This document shows, piece after piece, positions 40,086-48,736 of a stretch of DNA of 64,000 bases (position 1 is the first letter of the stretch; each line of letters begins with the position of its first letter). The notes beneath the pieces are model-generated. The model worked only from the letters and a program-made list of their open reading frames with translations, did not search any database and had not been told where the DNA came from. The translations under genes and the position numbers were made by a program. The DNA comes from Kribbella jejuensis (lineage in GTDB: Bacteria; Actinomycetota; Actinomycetes; Propionibacteriales; Kribbellaceae), in contig NZ_VFMM01000003.1 in NCBI RefSeq assembly GCF_006715085.1, positions 868,001-932,000 on the forward strand. The letters run 5' to 3'.

Positions 40086-41213
40086 TCAGCGCTGGAAGCG
40101 ATGTGGATCGAGGAAGGAGACGTCCGTGTAGGGCGTCTCCTTCGTCGTTTGCTGGGCCAGCAGTTCGCCGATTCCGGCGCAGTGCTTGAAGCCGTGGCCG
40201 CTGTCGCCGCCGGCGATCAGCACGCGGTCGCCGTACCGCCCGACCAGGAACTGGCCGTCGAGCGAGTCCGTCACCATGCACGGCATCAGCTTCACCGGTT
40301 CGGGATCGAGGTCCGGGAAGTGGTCGGCGATCGCGGCGGAGAGCTCGGCGATGTCCTTGCGCGGGTGGATGTAGCGGTCGAGTTCGTCCGGGTCGATATC
40401 GCGGTCGCGCTCGGCCCCGTCGAGGCCGACCTTCACTCCGAAGTCCTCGTCGGAGCCGTGTCCCCACAGGCCCCGGCCGTCCGCGAACTCCCAGATGAAC
40501 GACGGGAAGTTCCGCAGGCGGAACGCGTCCGACGCCGGGTCCTTCGGCTGGAACCAGAACAGCGGTGTCCGTCGCGGGGAGAGAGCTGGGCCCGGCACGA
40601 GCTTGCTCAACCAGGCGCCGGTCGCGATCACGACCTGGTCCGCGGTGATCGTGGTGGTCGGCGTCCGTACCCTCACGCCGTCCGGCCGTACCTCGATGCC
40701 GGTGACCATCGTGTGCGGGTAGACGGTCGCCCCGAGCCGTACCGCCGCGGCGACGTGCGCTCGGACGGTCGGCTCGGCGTAGCAGATCCCCGCGTCCGGA
40801 TCCCAGATCGCCACGTCCTCGGGCGCCAAGTTGTACTGCGGGAACTGCTCGTGCAGCTCGTCGTGCGTCAGTTCAGTCGTCACCGCACCAGCAGCTGCCG
40901 CCGCCGCCCGCACGCCCTTCACGGGCCGGCTTTCCGGTGCCCCGACGTTGAGCGACCCGGTCTGGCGAACGTACGTCTCGCCTGTCCACTCCCCCAGCTC
41001 GGTCCACAACGCCAGCGACTTCCGGGCGATGGCAGTCAGCCCCGGGTGCTCCATACAAGCCACCCGAAACAACCGGGTAGCCCCATGCGAAGACCCGAAC
41101 GCATGCCCAATCCCTTGCCGCTCGATCCCCACCGCATCCAACCCACGAGCGGCCAGCCGCCACAGGGCTGCCGACCCGAACGCCCCCAACCCGACCACGA
41201 CAACATCCGCCAT
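40086..41213 (-). CDS. solA: Monomeric sarcosine / N-methyl-L-tryptophan oxidase-like flavoenzyme
   Basis: The 375-residue DAO-family enzyme has the FAD Rossmann motif 'VVVGLGAFGSAALWRLAARG', 'FGSSHGATRLFRVAC', and 'MPCMVTDSLDGQFLVG' with the cysteine that covalently holds FAD in MSOX/SolA. 'GGDSGHGFKHCAGIG' closes the FAD site. It would oxidatively demethylate an N-methyl amino acid with O2, giving formaldehyde and H2O2. The substrate is not certain. ATG 41213 is favoured over GTG 41222. Confidence 0.85.
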   Translation of the reverse strand: MADVVVVGLGAFGSAALWRLAARGLDAVGIERQGIGHAFGSSHGATRLFRVACMEHPGLTAIARKSLALWTELGEWTGETYVRQTGSLNVGAPESRPVKGVRAAAAAAGAVTTELTHDELHEQFPQYNLAPEDVAIWDPDAGICYAEPTVRAHVAAAVRLGATVYPHTMVTGIEVRPDGVRVRTPTTTITADQVVIATGAWLSKLVPGPALSPRRTPLFWFQPKDPASDAFRLRNFPSFIWEFADGRGLWGHGSDEDFGVKVGLDGAERDRDIDPDELDRYIHPRKDIAELSAAIADHFPDLDPEPVKLMPCMVTDSLDGQFLVGRYGDRVLIAGGDSGHGFKHCAGIGELLAQQTTKETPYTDVSFLDPHRFQR

Positions 41214-41253
41214 GCCCGCCACCCTACGTGCAGGCGCGGCGGAGGTCTGGGTC

Positions 41254-42240
41254 TCAGAGGCCGACCATTGACATGCCGGCGGGGTTGTAGCGATCGCCTT
41301 GGACGCCGATGCGGGCGGCGAGGGCGTTGAGCCCGGCGATCTCGTCGGCCGAGAGCGCCACCTGCGTGGCAGCGTTGTTCTCGTCGATTCGGGTGCGGCG
41401 GCGGGTGCCTGGGATCGGTACGATCCACGGCTGCTGAGCGAGCAGCCAGGCGAGTGCCACCTGACCGGGAGTGCACCCCTTCGGCTCGGCGAGGGACCGC
41501 ACGTAGTTCACCAGTGCCTCGTTGGCGGTCAGGTTGTCCGCCTCGAACCGCGGGACCCTGGCGCGGATGTCGCCGGCCGTGAACTCGGTGGATGTGGTGA
41601 CCGTGCCCGTCAGGAAACCCTTGCCGAGTGGGCTGAACGGCACGAACCCGATGCCGAGCTCCGCGCAGGTGGGCAGCACCTCCGGCTCAGGGTCGCGCGT
41701 CCACAGCGAGTACTCGCTCTGCACAGCCGTCACCGGATGGACGGCATGCGCCCGCCGAATCGTCGCCGCGCCGGCTTCGGACAGCCCGAAGTGGCGGACC
41801 TTCCCGGCCTGCACGAGTTCACCCACTGCCCCGGCGACGTCCTCGATCGGGACGTCGGGATCGACCCGGTGCTGGTAGAACAGGTCGATCACGTCGATCC
41901 CGAGCCGGCCCAGCGACTCGTCCGCGACCCGCCGGATCTGCTCCGGCCGCGAGTTCGTCCCGAGCATCTTGCCGTCCTGGATGTTCCAGCCGAACTTCGT
42001 CGCGATCACCACCTGGTCGCGCACCGGCGCCAGCGCCTCGCCGACGAGCTCCTCGTTGACGTACGGCCCGTACACCTCGGCGGTATCGAAGAACGTGACG
42101 CCCTGCTCCACGGCGTACCGGATCACCCCGATCATGTCGTCGCGGTCACCGGGGTTGGGCCCGTAGCTCTGCGACATGCCCATACATCCCAGACCCACCG
42201 CCGACACCTGCAGACCTTGACCGAGCGTTCGTGTGTGCAT
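41254..42240 (-). CDS. Aldo/keto reductase (YajO/Tas-like)
   Basis: The 328-residue AKR has 'GCMGMSQSYGPNPGDRDD', 'FFDTAEVYGPYVNEELVG' (Asp, Tyr), 'VVIATKFGWN' (Lys), 'DLFYQHRVD' (His) and 'IVPIPGTRRRTRIDEN' for NADP binding. It belongs to the AKR13-like group that reduces varied aldehydes. It precedes the oxidase gene by 40 bases on the same strand, and they may be co-transcribed. Confidence 0.9.
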   Translation of the reverse strand: MHTRTLGQGLQVSAVGLGCMGMSQSYGPNPGDRDDMIGVIRYAVEQGVTFFDTAEVYGPYVNEELVGEALAPVRDQVVIATKFGWNIQDGKMLGTNSRPEQIRRVADESLGRLGIDVIDLFYQHRVDPDVPIEDVAGAVGELVQAGKVRHFGLSEAGAATIRRAHAVHPVTAVQSEYSLWTRDPEPEVLPTCAELGIGFVPFSPLGKGFLTGTVTTSTEFTAGDIRARVPRFEADNLTANEALVNYVRSLAEPKGCTPGQVALAWLLAQQPWIVPIPGTRRRTRIDENNAATQVALSADEIAGLNALAARIGVQGDRYNPAGMSMVGL

Positions 42241-42297
42241 GACCCGACGGTAGAGCCGGTGCGGCGTGCGCAGGGAGGCTCTACTAGTACACGTCAG

Positions 42298-42321
42298 AGA
42301 TAGCGTGATATCTTGCTATCT
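42298..42321. promoter_or_regulatory. 24-bp palindromic operator abutting the RHH start codon
   Basis: AGATAGC (42298-42304), GATATC (42307-42312) and GCTATCT (42315-42321) form a symmetric triple-element palindrome ending one base before ATG 42322. No ribosome binding site fits between, so the transcript is probably leaderless and the operator covers the core promoter. Autoregulation by the RHH protein is likely. Confidence 0.7.
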
Positions 42322-42549
42322 ATGGCGAAGGACGGGACCAAGAACATCCTGTTGCGGCTGGATCCGGAGTTGGCGGACCGCTTGCAGACGGTGGCGTCGG
42401 TGGAGGGGCGATCGGTGTCGGACGTGGCCCGGGAGGCGATCGCGGCGCTGGTGGACCAGCGCCGGCAGGACGCCCAGTTCAGCCGGTTGCTCGAGGAGAA
42501 CCTGAGCCGGCACGAGGAATCGCTGCGCCGGCTGCGTGGAGACGACTGA
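42322..42549 (+). CDS. Ribbon-helix-helix (CopG/Arc-type) antitoxin-like regulator
   Basis: The 75-residue protein has a compact RHH fold: 'KNILLRLDPELADRLQTVASVEGRSVSDVAREAIAALVDQ' in outline, followed by an acidic/basic helical tail (DAQFSRLLEENLSRHEESLRRL) suited to bind a partner protein. It overlaps the next gene by one base (TGATG). The palindrome upstream and the Doc-like partner are typical of toxin-antitoxin units. Confidence 0.82.
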   Translation: MAKDGTKNILLRLDPELADRLQTVASVEGRSVSDVAREAIAALVDQRRQDAQFSRLLEENLSRHEESLRRLRGDD

Positions 42550-43613
42550 TGCGATACCTCGGCCGGTACGACGTGCTCGCCGTCGCCGCGCGGGTGCTGC
42601 GCTGCGCGTCCGACGACGTCGTCCGCCGGTCGAACCTCGACGCGATCGATCGCGTACTGACCGACGTACGCCGGACCGGCGGGCTGGCCGAGGCGGCCGG
42701 GGCGCTGCTCGCGGGACTGGTGCGGGAGCGCCCGTTCGACGGGGCGAACCGGGTGGTAGCGGTCGCGGTCGTGCTGCAGTTCGTCTCGCTGAACCGGGCC
42801 GACCTGCAACTCGAGCCGGTGAGTGAGGTCGACGAGCTACTCGACCGGATCACGGCCGGTGCGGCCGGCGACGCCGAGGCCGCGGCGTTCGTCCGGAGCC
42901 GGCTGGAACATCACCCGGTGACCGCGGAGGACCTGCAGGAGCACCTGAAGATCGAGCTGTCGCTCGAGGACGTCGTTCAGGACGTGTGGAGGGGAGATCC
43001 GATGTACGAGCATTTCAGCGAGGAAGCCCGGCGAGTGATCGTGCTCGCGCAGGAGGAGGCGCGCGGCCTCGACCACGTGTACGTCGGCACCGAACACCTG
43101 CTGCTGGGGGTGATCACGCTGCGGACGAGCGTCGCGTCGCGGGTGCTCGCCTCGATGGGCATCACCGCCCCGGTGGTGCGGGAGCTGGTCGTCGAGATCG
43201 TCGGGCGCGGGAAGAGCGACGCGGGCGCCGGCGCGATCCCGTTCACGCCGCGGGCGAAGAGCGTGTTCGAGTTCGCGTGGAGTGAGGTTCGAGCGCGTGG
43301 GGCGGATCGGGTCGGGCCGGAGCACCTTCTGCTCGGCGTACTCCACGACGGTGACGGGGTTGGTGGCCAGATCGTCACGAAGCTCGCCGAGAACGTCGAC
43401 GAGGTACGGCGCAAGCTGGAACAGCGGATCGATTGGCGCCGCCGGTCCGAGTCCGTCGTCGCCGAGGAGGCCGCGACGTGGACGACGTACGGGCGGCGGC
43501 ACCACCTGCTCGCCGAGCTGAACGCGGTCCTCGACGAGAACGAGCGGCTGCACGAGCAGGTCGCGAAGCTCCGCGACCTGCTGCGCCGGCACGGCATCGA
43601 CCCGGACAGCTGA
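42549..43613 (+). CDS. Doc/Fic-like domain fused to Clp N-terminal domain
   Basis: Residues 1-150 resemble Doc toxins: start MRYLGRYDVLAVAARVL, then 'LVRERPFDGANRVVAVAVVLQFVSLNRADL', matching HPFxxGNKRxA...FLxLNG, but with the catalytic His replaced by Arg and the Gly by Ala. Residues 152-290 are a Clp_N double repeat ('MYEHFSEEARRVIVLAQEEA', 'YVGTEHLLLGVI', 'FTPRAKSVFEFAWSEV', 'VGPEHLLLGVLHDGDG'), the adaptor/substrate-binding domain of ClpA/ClpC without any ATPase. A coiled coil ends the protein. ATG 43002 with GGAGG upstream is a possible internal start for the Clp_N part alone. Confidence 0.78.
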   Translation: MRYLGRYDVLAVAARVLRCASDDVVRRSNLDAIDRVLTDVRRTGGLAEAAGALLAGLVRERPFDGANRVVAVAVVLQFVSLNRADLQLEPVSEVDELLDRITAGAAGDAEAAAFVRSRLEHHPVTAEDLQEHLKIELSLEDVVQDVWRGDPMYEHFSEEARRVIVLAQEEARGLDHVYVGTEHLLLGVITLRTSVASRVLASMGITAPVVRELVVEIVGRGKSDAGAGAIPFTPRAKSVFEFAWSEVRARGADRVGPEHLLLGVLHDGDGVGGQIVTKLAENVDEVRRKLEQRIDWRRRSESVVAEEAATWTTYGRRHHLLAELNAVLDENERLHEQVAKLRDLLRRHGIDPDS

Positions 43614-43628
43614 CCGGTCCAGAAACCG

Positions 43629-44498
43629 TCAGGTCGCCGCGAGGCGCTTCTTCTCCGTTTCGACGTCGAAGTCCGCGGCCGGCCACTGCGGGTTCAGCTC
43701 CTTGAGCGTCTCCAGCAGAATCGTGGTGACGGCCCAGTTGCGGTACCACTTGCGGTCGCTCGGGATCACATACCAAGGCGCGTCCGGGGTGTTACAGCGC
43801 TCGATCGCCGCGTGGTACGCGTCCATGTAGTCCGGCCACAGCTTCCGTTCGTCGACGTCGCCCGGGTTGTACTTCCAGTACTTGCTCGGGTCGTCGAGGC
43901 GTGCCTCGAGCCGGGCCTTCTGCTCCTCGGGCGAGATGTGCAGGTAGCACTTCACGATCGTCGCGCCGCTCGCGGTCAGCTCGGCCTCGAACTCGTTGAT
44001 CTGGTCGTAGCGCCGGGTCCACACGTTCGGCGTGACCAGCTCGCGGACGCGGGCGATCAGTACGTCCTCGTAGTGCGACCGGTCGAAGATGCCGATCATC
44101 CCGCCGCCCGGGACCGCCTGCCGGATCCGCCACAGGAACCCGCGGCGCTTCTCGGCCGGCGTCGGCGCCTTGAACGACGTGATCTTCAGGCCCTGCGGGT
44201 CCATCAGCCCGGCACCGTGCCGGATCACGCCGCCCTTGCCGGACGTGTCCATCCCCTGCAGCACCAGCAGGACCCGGCGCTCCCCGCCGGTACGCCCCTC
44301 GGCGAACAACCGCTCCTGCCAGTCCGACACCTCGGCACCGAGCTGCTCCAGCGCGACCTTGCCGTCGTCCTTGGTACCGGAGAACCCGGCCGTCGACCGC
44401 GTGTCGAACTTCGTCAGGTCCACCTCGCCGGCCGGCACCCGCAGCAGCTCCCGCAGTCCCCCGCCAGCAGCCTTCTCAGCCTTCTTCTGCTTCGCCAT
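43629..44498 (-). CDS. ppk2: Polyphosphate kinase 2 family protein
   Basis: The 289-residue PPK2 has Walker A 'LLVLQGMDTSGKGGVIRH', a lid 'RRGFLWRIRQAVPGGGMIGIFDRSHYEDVLIARV' and 'NPGDVDERKLWPDYMDAYHAAIERCNTPDAPWYVIPSDRKWYRNW' in outline. PPK2 enzymes use polyphosphate to phosphorylate nucleotides. The single-domain type, with the 'MDTSGKGG' loop, is probably class I or III. AGGA is seven bases before ATG 44498. It ends 15 bases from the convergent Doc-Clp_N gene. Confidence 0.9.
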   Translation of the reverse strand: MAKQKKAEKAAGGGLRELLRVPAGEVDLTKFDTRSTAGFSGTKDDGKVALEQLGAEVSDWQERLFAEGRTGGERRVLLVLQGMDTSGKGGVIRHGAGLMDPQGLKITSFKAPTPAEKRRGFLWRIRQAVPGGGMIGIFDRSHYEDVLIARVRELVTPNVWTRRYDQINEFEAELTASGATIVKCYLHISPEEQKARLEARLDDPSKYWKYNPGDVDERKLWPDYMDAYHAAIERCNTPDAPWYVIPSDRKWYRNWAVTTILLETLKELNPQWPAADFDVETEKKRLAAT

Positions 44499-44533
44499 CC
44501 ACTCATCCTGCCTCATCCCTCCGGGAATGGCCG

Positions 44534-45544
44534 TCAGGCGGCGCGGGCGAGCGCGATCAGGCGGGACAGCGCGCGCAGGTACTTCTTGCGAAAGCCACCC
44601 TTGAGCATGTCCTTCGAGAACAGCTGGTCGAGTGGTACGCCGCCCGCCAGCAGCGGGAGGTTCCGGTCGTACATGCGGTCGGCGAGGACGACCAGCCGGA
44701 GCGCGATGTTCTCGTCGGTCAGCGGGCGAAGATCGGTGATCGCGACGGTCTCGATGCCGTCCAGGAGAGCGCCGTACTTGCTCGGGTGCAGTTCGGCGAG
44801 GTGGCGGTGGAGGTCGACGAAGTGGTCGCAGGACGCGTTGGGGCGTACCGCGGCTTCTTGCTCGACCTTCTCGTCGGGCCAGGGGTCGGGGGCCGTCGGG
44901 AGGCCGCGGTGGCGGTAGTCCGGGCCGTCGATCCGGCGGACGTCGAAGCGGGCGGCGAGGGCCTGGATCTCGCGGAGGAAGTCGATCGCCTGGAATCGTC
45001 CCTCGCCGAGCTTGTCCGGCAAGGTGTTCGAGGTTGCTGCGATCTCTACTCCCGCGTTGAACAGTTGGCCGAGGAGGCGGGAGATCAGCATGGTGTCGCC
45101 CGGGTCGTCGAGCTCGAACTCGTCGATACAGATGAGGCGGTAGGACGAGAGTTTTTCCACTGCTGTGCGGAGGCCTAAGGCGCCGACCAGGTTCGTCAGC
45201 TCCACGAACGTGCAGTACATCTTCGGGGCGGCTGCTTCGTGCCAGAGCGATGCCAGCAGGTGCGTCTTGCCTACGCCGAATCCCCCGTCGAGATAGATGC
45301 CCGGTTTCCCGGCGACTGGGGAGGAAGCGCGGAAGCGGGACCAGAAACTGGGGCTCCGCCTGGGTGCGGCCAGGTGGGTTGCGCGGTCCTGGAGGACGGT
45401 GAGGGCCTCCGATTGGGTCGGTTCGCCGGGGTTCGGGCGGTACGTCGCGAAGCGGACGTCGGCGAAGCGCGGTGGCGGGACGCATTCGGACAGCAGCCGG
45501 TCCGGGCTCACCTCGGGCCACTGTTCGCTCAACCGCACCACCAT
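44534..45544 (-). CDS. zapE: Cell division protein ZapE / AFG1-like ATPase
   Basis: The 336-residue P-loop ATPase has Walker A 'GIYLDGGFGVGKTHLLASLWH', Walker B 'RLICIDEFELDDPGD' and sensor 'EIAATSNTLPDKL', then 'ALADRMYD'-type C-terminal helices. ZapE/AFG1 proteins act with FtsZ in division under stress in E. coli and in mitochondrial complex turnover. The start is ATG 45544. The gene may share a transcript with ppk2, 35 bases downstream. Confidence 0.88.
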   Translation of the reverse strand: MVVRLSEQWPEVSPDRLLSECVPPPRFADVRFATYRPNPGEPTQSEALTVLQDRATHLAAPRRSPSFWSRFRASSPVAGKPGIYLDGGFGVGKTHLLASLWHEAAAPKMYCTFVELTNLVGALGLRTAVEKLSSYRLICIDEFELDDPGDTMLISRLLGQLFNAGVEIAATSNTLPDKLGEGRFQAIDFLREIQALAARFDVRRIDGPDYRHRGLPTAPDPWPDEKVEQEAAVRPNASCDHFVDLHRHLAELHPSKYGALLDGIETVAITDLRPLTDENIALRLVVLADRMYDRNLPLLAGGVPLDQLFSKDMLKGGFRKKYLRALSRLIALARAA

Positions 45545-45591
45545 GCGCCCAACCCTAAGGCAGGGAAAAGTATGGAAAGCCCGCTGTGGCC

Positions 45592-45625
45592 TTGACCACT
45601 TTCTTACTTTCAGTTAGGAAGTTGG
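45592..45625 (+). promoter_or_regulatory. Promoter and ROK operator of the beta-glucoside operon
   Basis: -35 TTGACC (45592-45597), 17-base spacer and -10 TAGGAA (45615-45620). The overlapping dyad ACTTTCTTA...TTAGGAAGT fills the spacer. The core CCACTTTCTTAC recurs as CCACTTCCTTAC on the minus strand at 53053-53073, next to the rok gene. Confidence 0.7.
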
Positions 45626-45650
45626 AGTAGCGATCGATGAGGAGTCTCCG

Positions 45651-46952
45651 ATGGGCGAACGGCACGTGCGGCGGCGGACAGTTCTCAAGACAGCGGCGGG
45701 TGCGCTCGGCCTCGGGTCCGCGCTCGCCGCCTGCGGTGGCAGTGACAGCGGTGGCGGTACGACCAGCGGCGGCAAGGCCGTCGTCCGGATGTGGTCCTGG
45801 TACAACGACCAGCAGGACCAGTTCCCCAAGCTGATCAGCGCGTTCGAGGCCGCGCACAGCAACATCAAGGTCGAGAACCGGATCTTCGGTACGCCGGACC
45901 AGTACCTGCCGGCGCTGCAGGCCGCGGTCGCGGGTGGCGACGTACCGGAGATCTTCGCGCCCCACACGCGGGCGCTGACGTACGGTACCGGCGGCGTGTC
46001 CGCCGACCTGAAGCAGGAGCTCGGCGACGATTTCCTGAAGGACTTCTTCGACTCGGCCAACCAGGAATACACCCTGGACGGCAAGCAGTACGCGGTCGGC
46101 TGGATGGCGCAGACGTTCGGCCTGTTCTACAACCCGGACCTGCTGAAGGCGGCCGGGGTCGGCGAGGACGAGATCGAGACCTGGGACGACCTGATCGCGG
46201 CCGCCGCGAAGATCCGGAAGACCGGCAAGTACCCGGTCGCGCTGAGCTGCAACCCGACGACCAGTTCGCTGGACTTCTTCCTGCCGCTGATCACCCAGGT
46301 CGCCGACGATCCGACGTACTACCTGAAGCTCGACCAGCTCAAGGACGGAGCGACGTACGAGGATCCGAAGGTGGTCAAGGCGATCGAGCTGCAGCAGAAG
46401 ATCGTCAAGGCGGGCGTCTTCCAGCCCGGTACGACCGGAACCAGCGGTGATCAGGCGCCGCAGATCTTCTACACCGGCAAGTCCGCGATGCTGTTCAACG
46501 GCAGTTGGACGCCGCAGGGCCTGACGAAGGACGCGTCGCCGGCGTTCAACAAGTTGTACAAGGTGATGAAGACTCCGGCCATCGCGCCGGGCAAGCGGCA
46601 CTGGACGGCGAACCAGGCCGGCGCCGGCTGGGCGGTCTCCGCGACCAGCAAGAACAAGGACGCCGCGCTGGAGTTCCTCAAATTCATGTACTCCGCAGAG
46701 CAGTACTCCCCCACGATGAACGAGTCGAACTCGATGCCGGCCACCAAGAGCGCGGCCGCCCGGATCGAGCTGCCGATCATGAAGCAGATGACGTCCTGGT
46801 TGCTCGAGGGCGACGGTTGCCCGCACATCCCGTTCGGTCCCGGCTCGGTGGCGGCCGGAGATCCGCTGGCGAAGATCTTCGACGGCAGCGGTGAGCCGGC
46901 CGCCGTCGCGAAGGCGATGCAGCAGGCGGTCCAGAACGCCAAGGGCGGGTGA
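45651..46952 (+). CDS. Sugar ABC transporter substrate-binding lipoprotein
   Basis: The 433-residue family 1 extracellular binding protein has an Arg-rich signal (RRRTVLKTAAGALGLG) with lipobox 'ALAACGG', giving a membrane-anchored lipoprotein. The mature part shows 'WSWYNDQQDQFPKLISAFEAAHSNI' and 'GKSAMLFNGSWTPQGL', as in CUT1 oligosaccharide binders. It heads an operon with two permeases and a GH1 beta-glucosidase, so beta-glucosides such as cellobiose are likely ligands. Confidence 0.9.
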   Translation: MGERHVRRRTVLKTAAGALGLGSALAACGGSDSGGGTTSGGKAVVRMWSWYNDQQDQFPKLISAFEAAHSNIKVENRIFGTPDQYLPALQAAVAGGDVPEIFAPHTRALTYGTGGVSADLKQELGDDFLKDFFDSANQEYTLDGKQYAVGWMAQTFGLFYNPDLLKAAGVGEDEIETWDDLIAAAAKIRKTGKYPVALSCNPTTSSLDFFLPLITQVADDPTYYLKLDQLKDGATYEDPKVVKAIELQQKIVKAGVFQPGTTGTSGDQAPQIFYTGKSAMLFNGSWTPQGLTKDASPAFNKLYKVMKTPAIAPGKRHWTANQAGAGWAVSATSKNKDAALEFLKFMYSAEQYSPTMNESNSMPATKSAAARIELPIMKQMTSWLLEGDGCPHIPFGPGSVAAGDPLAKIFDGSGEPAAVAKAMQQAVQNAKGG

Positions 46953-46956
46953 CCGG

Positions 46957-47916
46957 ATGGCGACAGCTCTTACCAGAGACGTCGTCCGGCGGTCCGCGGC
47001 GCGCTCGGCGTACCGCTTCGGTTCACCGCTGCGGCGCTCGCAGCGGATCGCCGGCTACGTCTTCGTCGCGCCGACATTTGTGCTGTTCCTGGCGTTCGTC
47101 CTGTGGCCGATCCTCTACACGGCGTACCTGAGCCTGACGTCGTGGGGCGGGTTCGGGGCGCCGCGGTTCGTGAACTTCGACAACTACAGCCGGATGCTGC
47201 ACGATCCCGTGGCGCGCCGCGCACTGGTCGTCACGCTGGTGCTGACCGCGGTGACGACCGCGATCCTGACGTTCCTCGGCCTGGTCACCGCAGTCCTTGT
47301 GAACCTGATCTGGCGCAGGGTCGGCGTCGTCGTCCGGACCATCCTGTTCATCCCAGGGATCGTGTCGTTCGTCGTCTCGGCCGTGCTCTGGAAGCTGATC
47401 TACGACCCGAACATCGGCACGCTCAACCGGTTGCTGGGGGCAATCGGTTTGGGCAGTCTGCAGCACCCGTGGCTCGCCGACCACAAGACCGTACTGCCGG
47501 CGATCGTCGTCGTCACGGTCTGGGGTGGCCTCGGGTTCACCATGCTGATCTACTTCGCCGGTCTGCAGAGCATCGATCCGAACCTGTACGAGGCGGCGGC
47601 GATGGACGGCGCGAACGCGGTACAGCAGTTCCGGCACATCACCGTGCCGAGCCTGCGGGTCGTGACGGGGCTGATCGTGAGTCTCGGGCTGCTCAACGGG
47701 TTCAAGGCGTTCGACGTGATCTTCGTGATGACCGGCGGCGGTCCGAACCACGGCAGTGAGGTACTCGGCACGTACCTGTACTCGCTGGCGTTCGGTACGA
47801 CGTCCGGATCGCTCCCCCAGCTCGGATACGCCAGCGCGTTCAGCGTCGTGACGATGGTGCTCTGCACGCTCGCGGTACTCGCGCAGCTCTGGCTGACCCG
47901 GAGGGCGGACCGATGA
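46957..47916 (+). CDS. Sugar ABC transporter permease (MalF/UgpA type)
   Basis: The 319-residue permease has six helices and the EAA loop 'NLYEAAAMDGANAVQQFRHITVP'. It starts four bases after the binding-protein stop. As part of a CUT1 importer it forms the membrane channel with the next gene. Confidence 0.9.
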   Translation: MATALTRDVVRRSAARSAYRFGSPLRRSQRIAGYVFVAPTFVLFLAFVLWPILYTAYLSLTSWGGFGAPRFVNFDNYSRMLHDPVARRALVVTLVLTAVTTAILTFLGLVTAVLVNLIWRRVGVVVRTILFIPGIVSFVVSAVLWKLIYDPNIGTLNRLLGAIGLGSLQHPWLADHKTVLPAIVVVTVWGGLGFTMLIYFAGLQSIDPNLYEAAAMDGANAVQQFRHITVPSLRVVTGLIVSLGLLNGFKAFDVIFVMTGGGPNHGSEVLGTYLYSLAFGTTSGSLPQLGYASAFSVVTMVLCTLAVLAQLWLTRRADR

Positions 47917-48722
47917 AGAAGGCGTTCGCGACCTTCGTGCTCGCGCCGTTCTGCTTACTGATGGCGTTCCCGCTCGTGTGGATGCTGCTGACCTCGTTGC
48001 GCGAGCAGAACACGATCTTCAACGGCCCGGTCATCCCACGGAAGATCACCGGTGCGGCGTACCGGGAGGCGTGGACGTCGATCCAGTTCCCGCTGCATTT
48101 CTGGAACAGCGTGTGGATCACCTCCGTCACCGTGATCGGTGTCCTGGTGTTCGCCACGCTCAGTGGGTACGCGTTCGCGAAACTCGATTTCCCGTTCCGG
48201 AACACGCTTTTCGTGCTGCTGCTGACCACGCTGATGATGCCGTCGACGGCGCTGATCATCCCGCTGTATCTCGAGCTCAAGTCGTTCGGGCTGCTCGACA
48301 CCCAGGCCGGCCTGCTGGTGCTGTACATCTCCGGGTCGGCACCGTTCGCGATGTTCCTGATGCGGGCGTTCTTCCAGACCCTGCCGGACGAGCTGATCGA
48401 GGCCGCGCGAGTCGACGGCGGCAGCGAGCTGACGATCTTCCGGCGGGTGATCCTGCCGCTCACCCGGCCCGGGATCGCGACCGTGGTGATCTTCCAGTTC
48501 CTGTCCACCTGGAACGAGTTCCTGATCGCCAACACGGTCCTGCGGAACACCGACTCGCTCCCGCTGCAGCCGGTGCTGTTCACGCTGATGGGTCAGTACT
48601 CCACGAACTGGCCGGCGTTGACGGCCGGCCTCACGTTGTCCGTCGTACCGGTGGTGATCGTCTACGTCCGGATGCAGCGGCAGTTCGTCGCCGGGATGAT
48701 GCTCGGCGCCGTCAAGAACTAG
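47913..48722 (+). CDS. Sugar ABC transporter permease (MalG/UgpE type)
   Basis: The 269-residue permease has the EAA loop 'ELIEAARVDGGSELTIFRRVILP' and six helices. The ATG overlaps the previous stop by four bases. No ATPase gene is in the operon, so a shared MsiK-type ATPase encoded elsewhere is expected. Confidence 0.9.
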   Translation: MKKAFATFVLAPFCLLMAFPLVWMLLTSLREQNTIFNGPVIPRKITGAAYREAWTSIQFPLHFWNSVWITSVTVIGVLVFATLSGYAFAKLDFPFRNTLFVLLLTTLMMPSTALIIPLYLELKSFGLLDTQAGLLVLYISGSAPFAMFLMRAFFQTLPDELIEAARVDGGSELTIFRRVILPLTRPGIATVVIFQFLSTWNEFLIANTVLRNTDSLPLQPVLFTLMGQYSTNWPALTAGLTLSVVPVVIVYVRMQRQFVAGMMLGAVKN

Positions 48723-48736
48723 TCGAAAGAGAGCAG

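Noticed and set aside
42549..43613. Calling the Doc-like protein an active Fic/Doc kinase or AMPylase toxin
   Set aside because: The catalytic His is Arg and the phosphate-loop Gly is Ala, so activity cannot be assumed.
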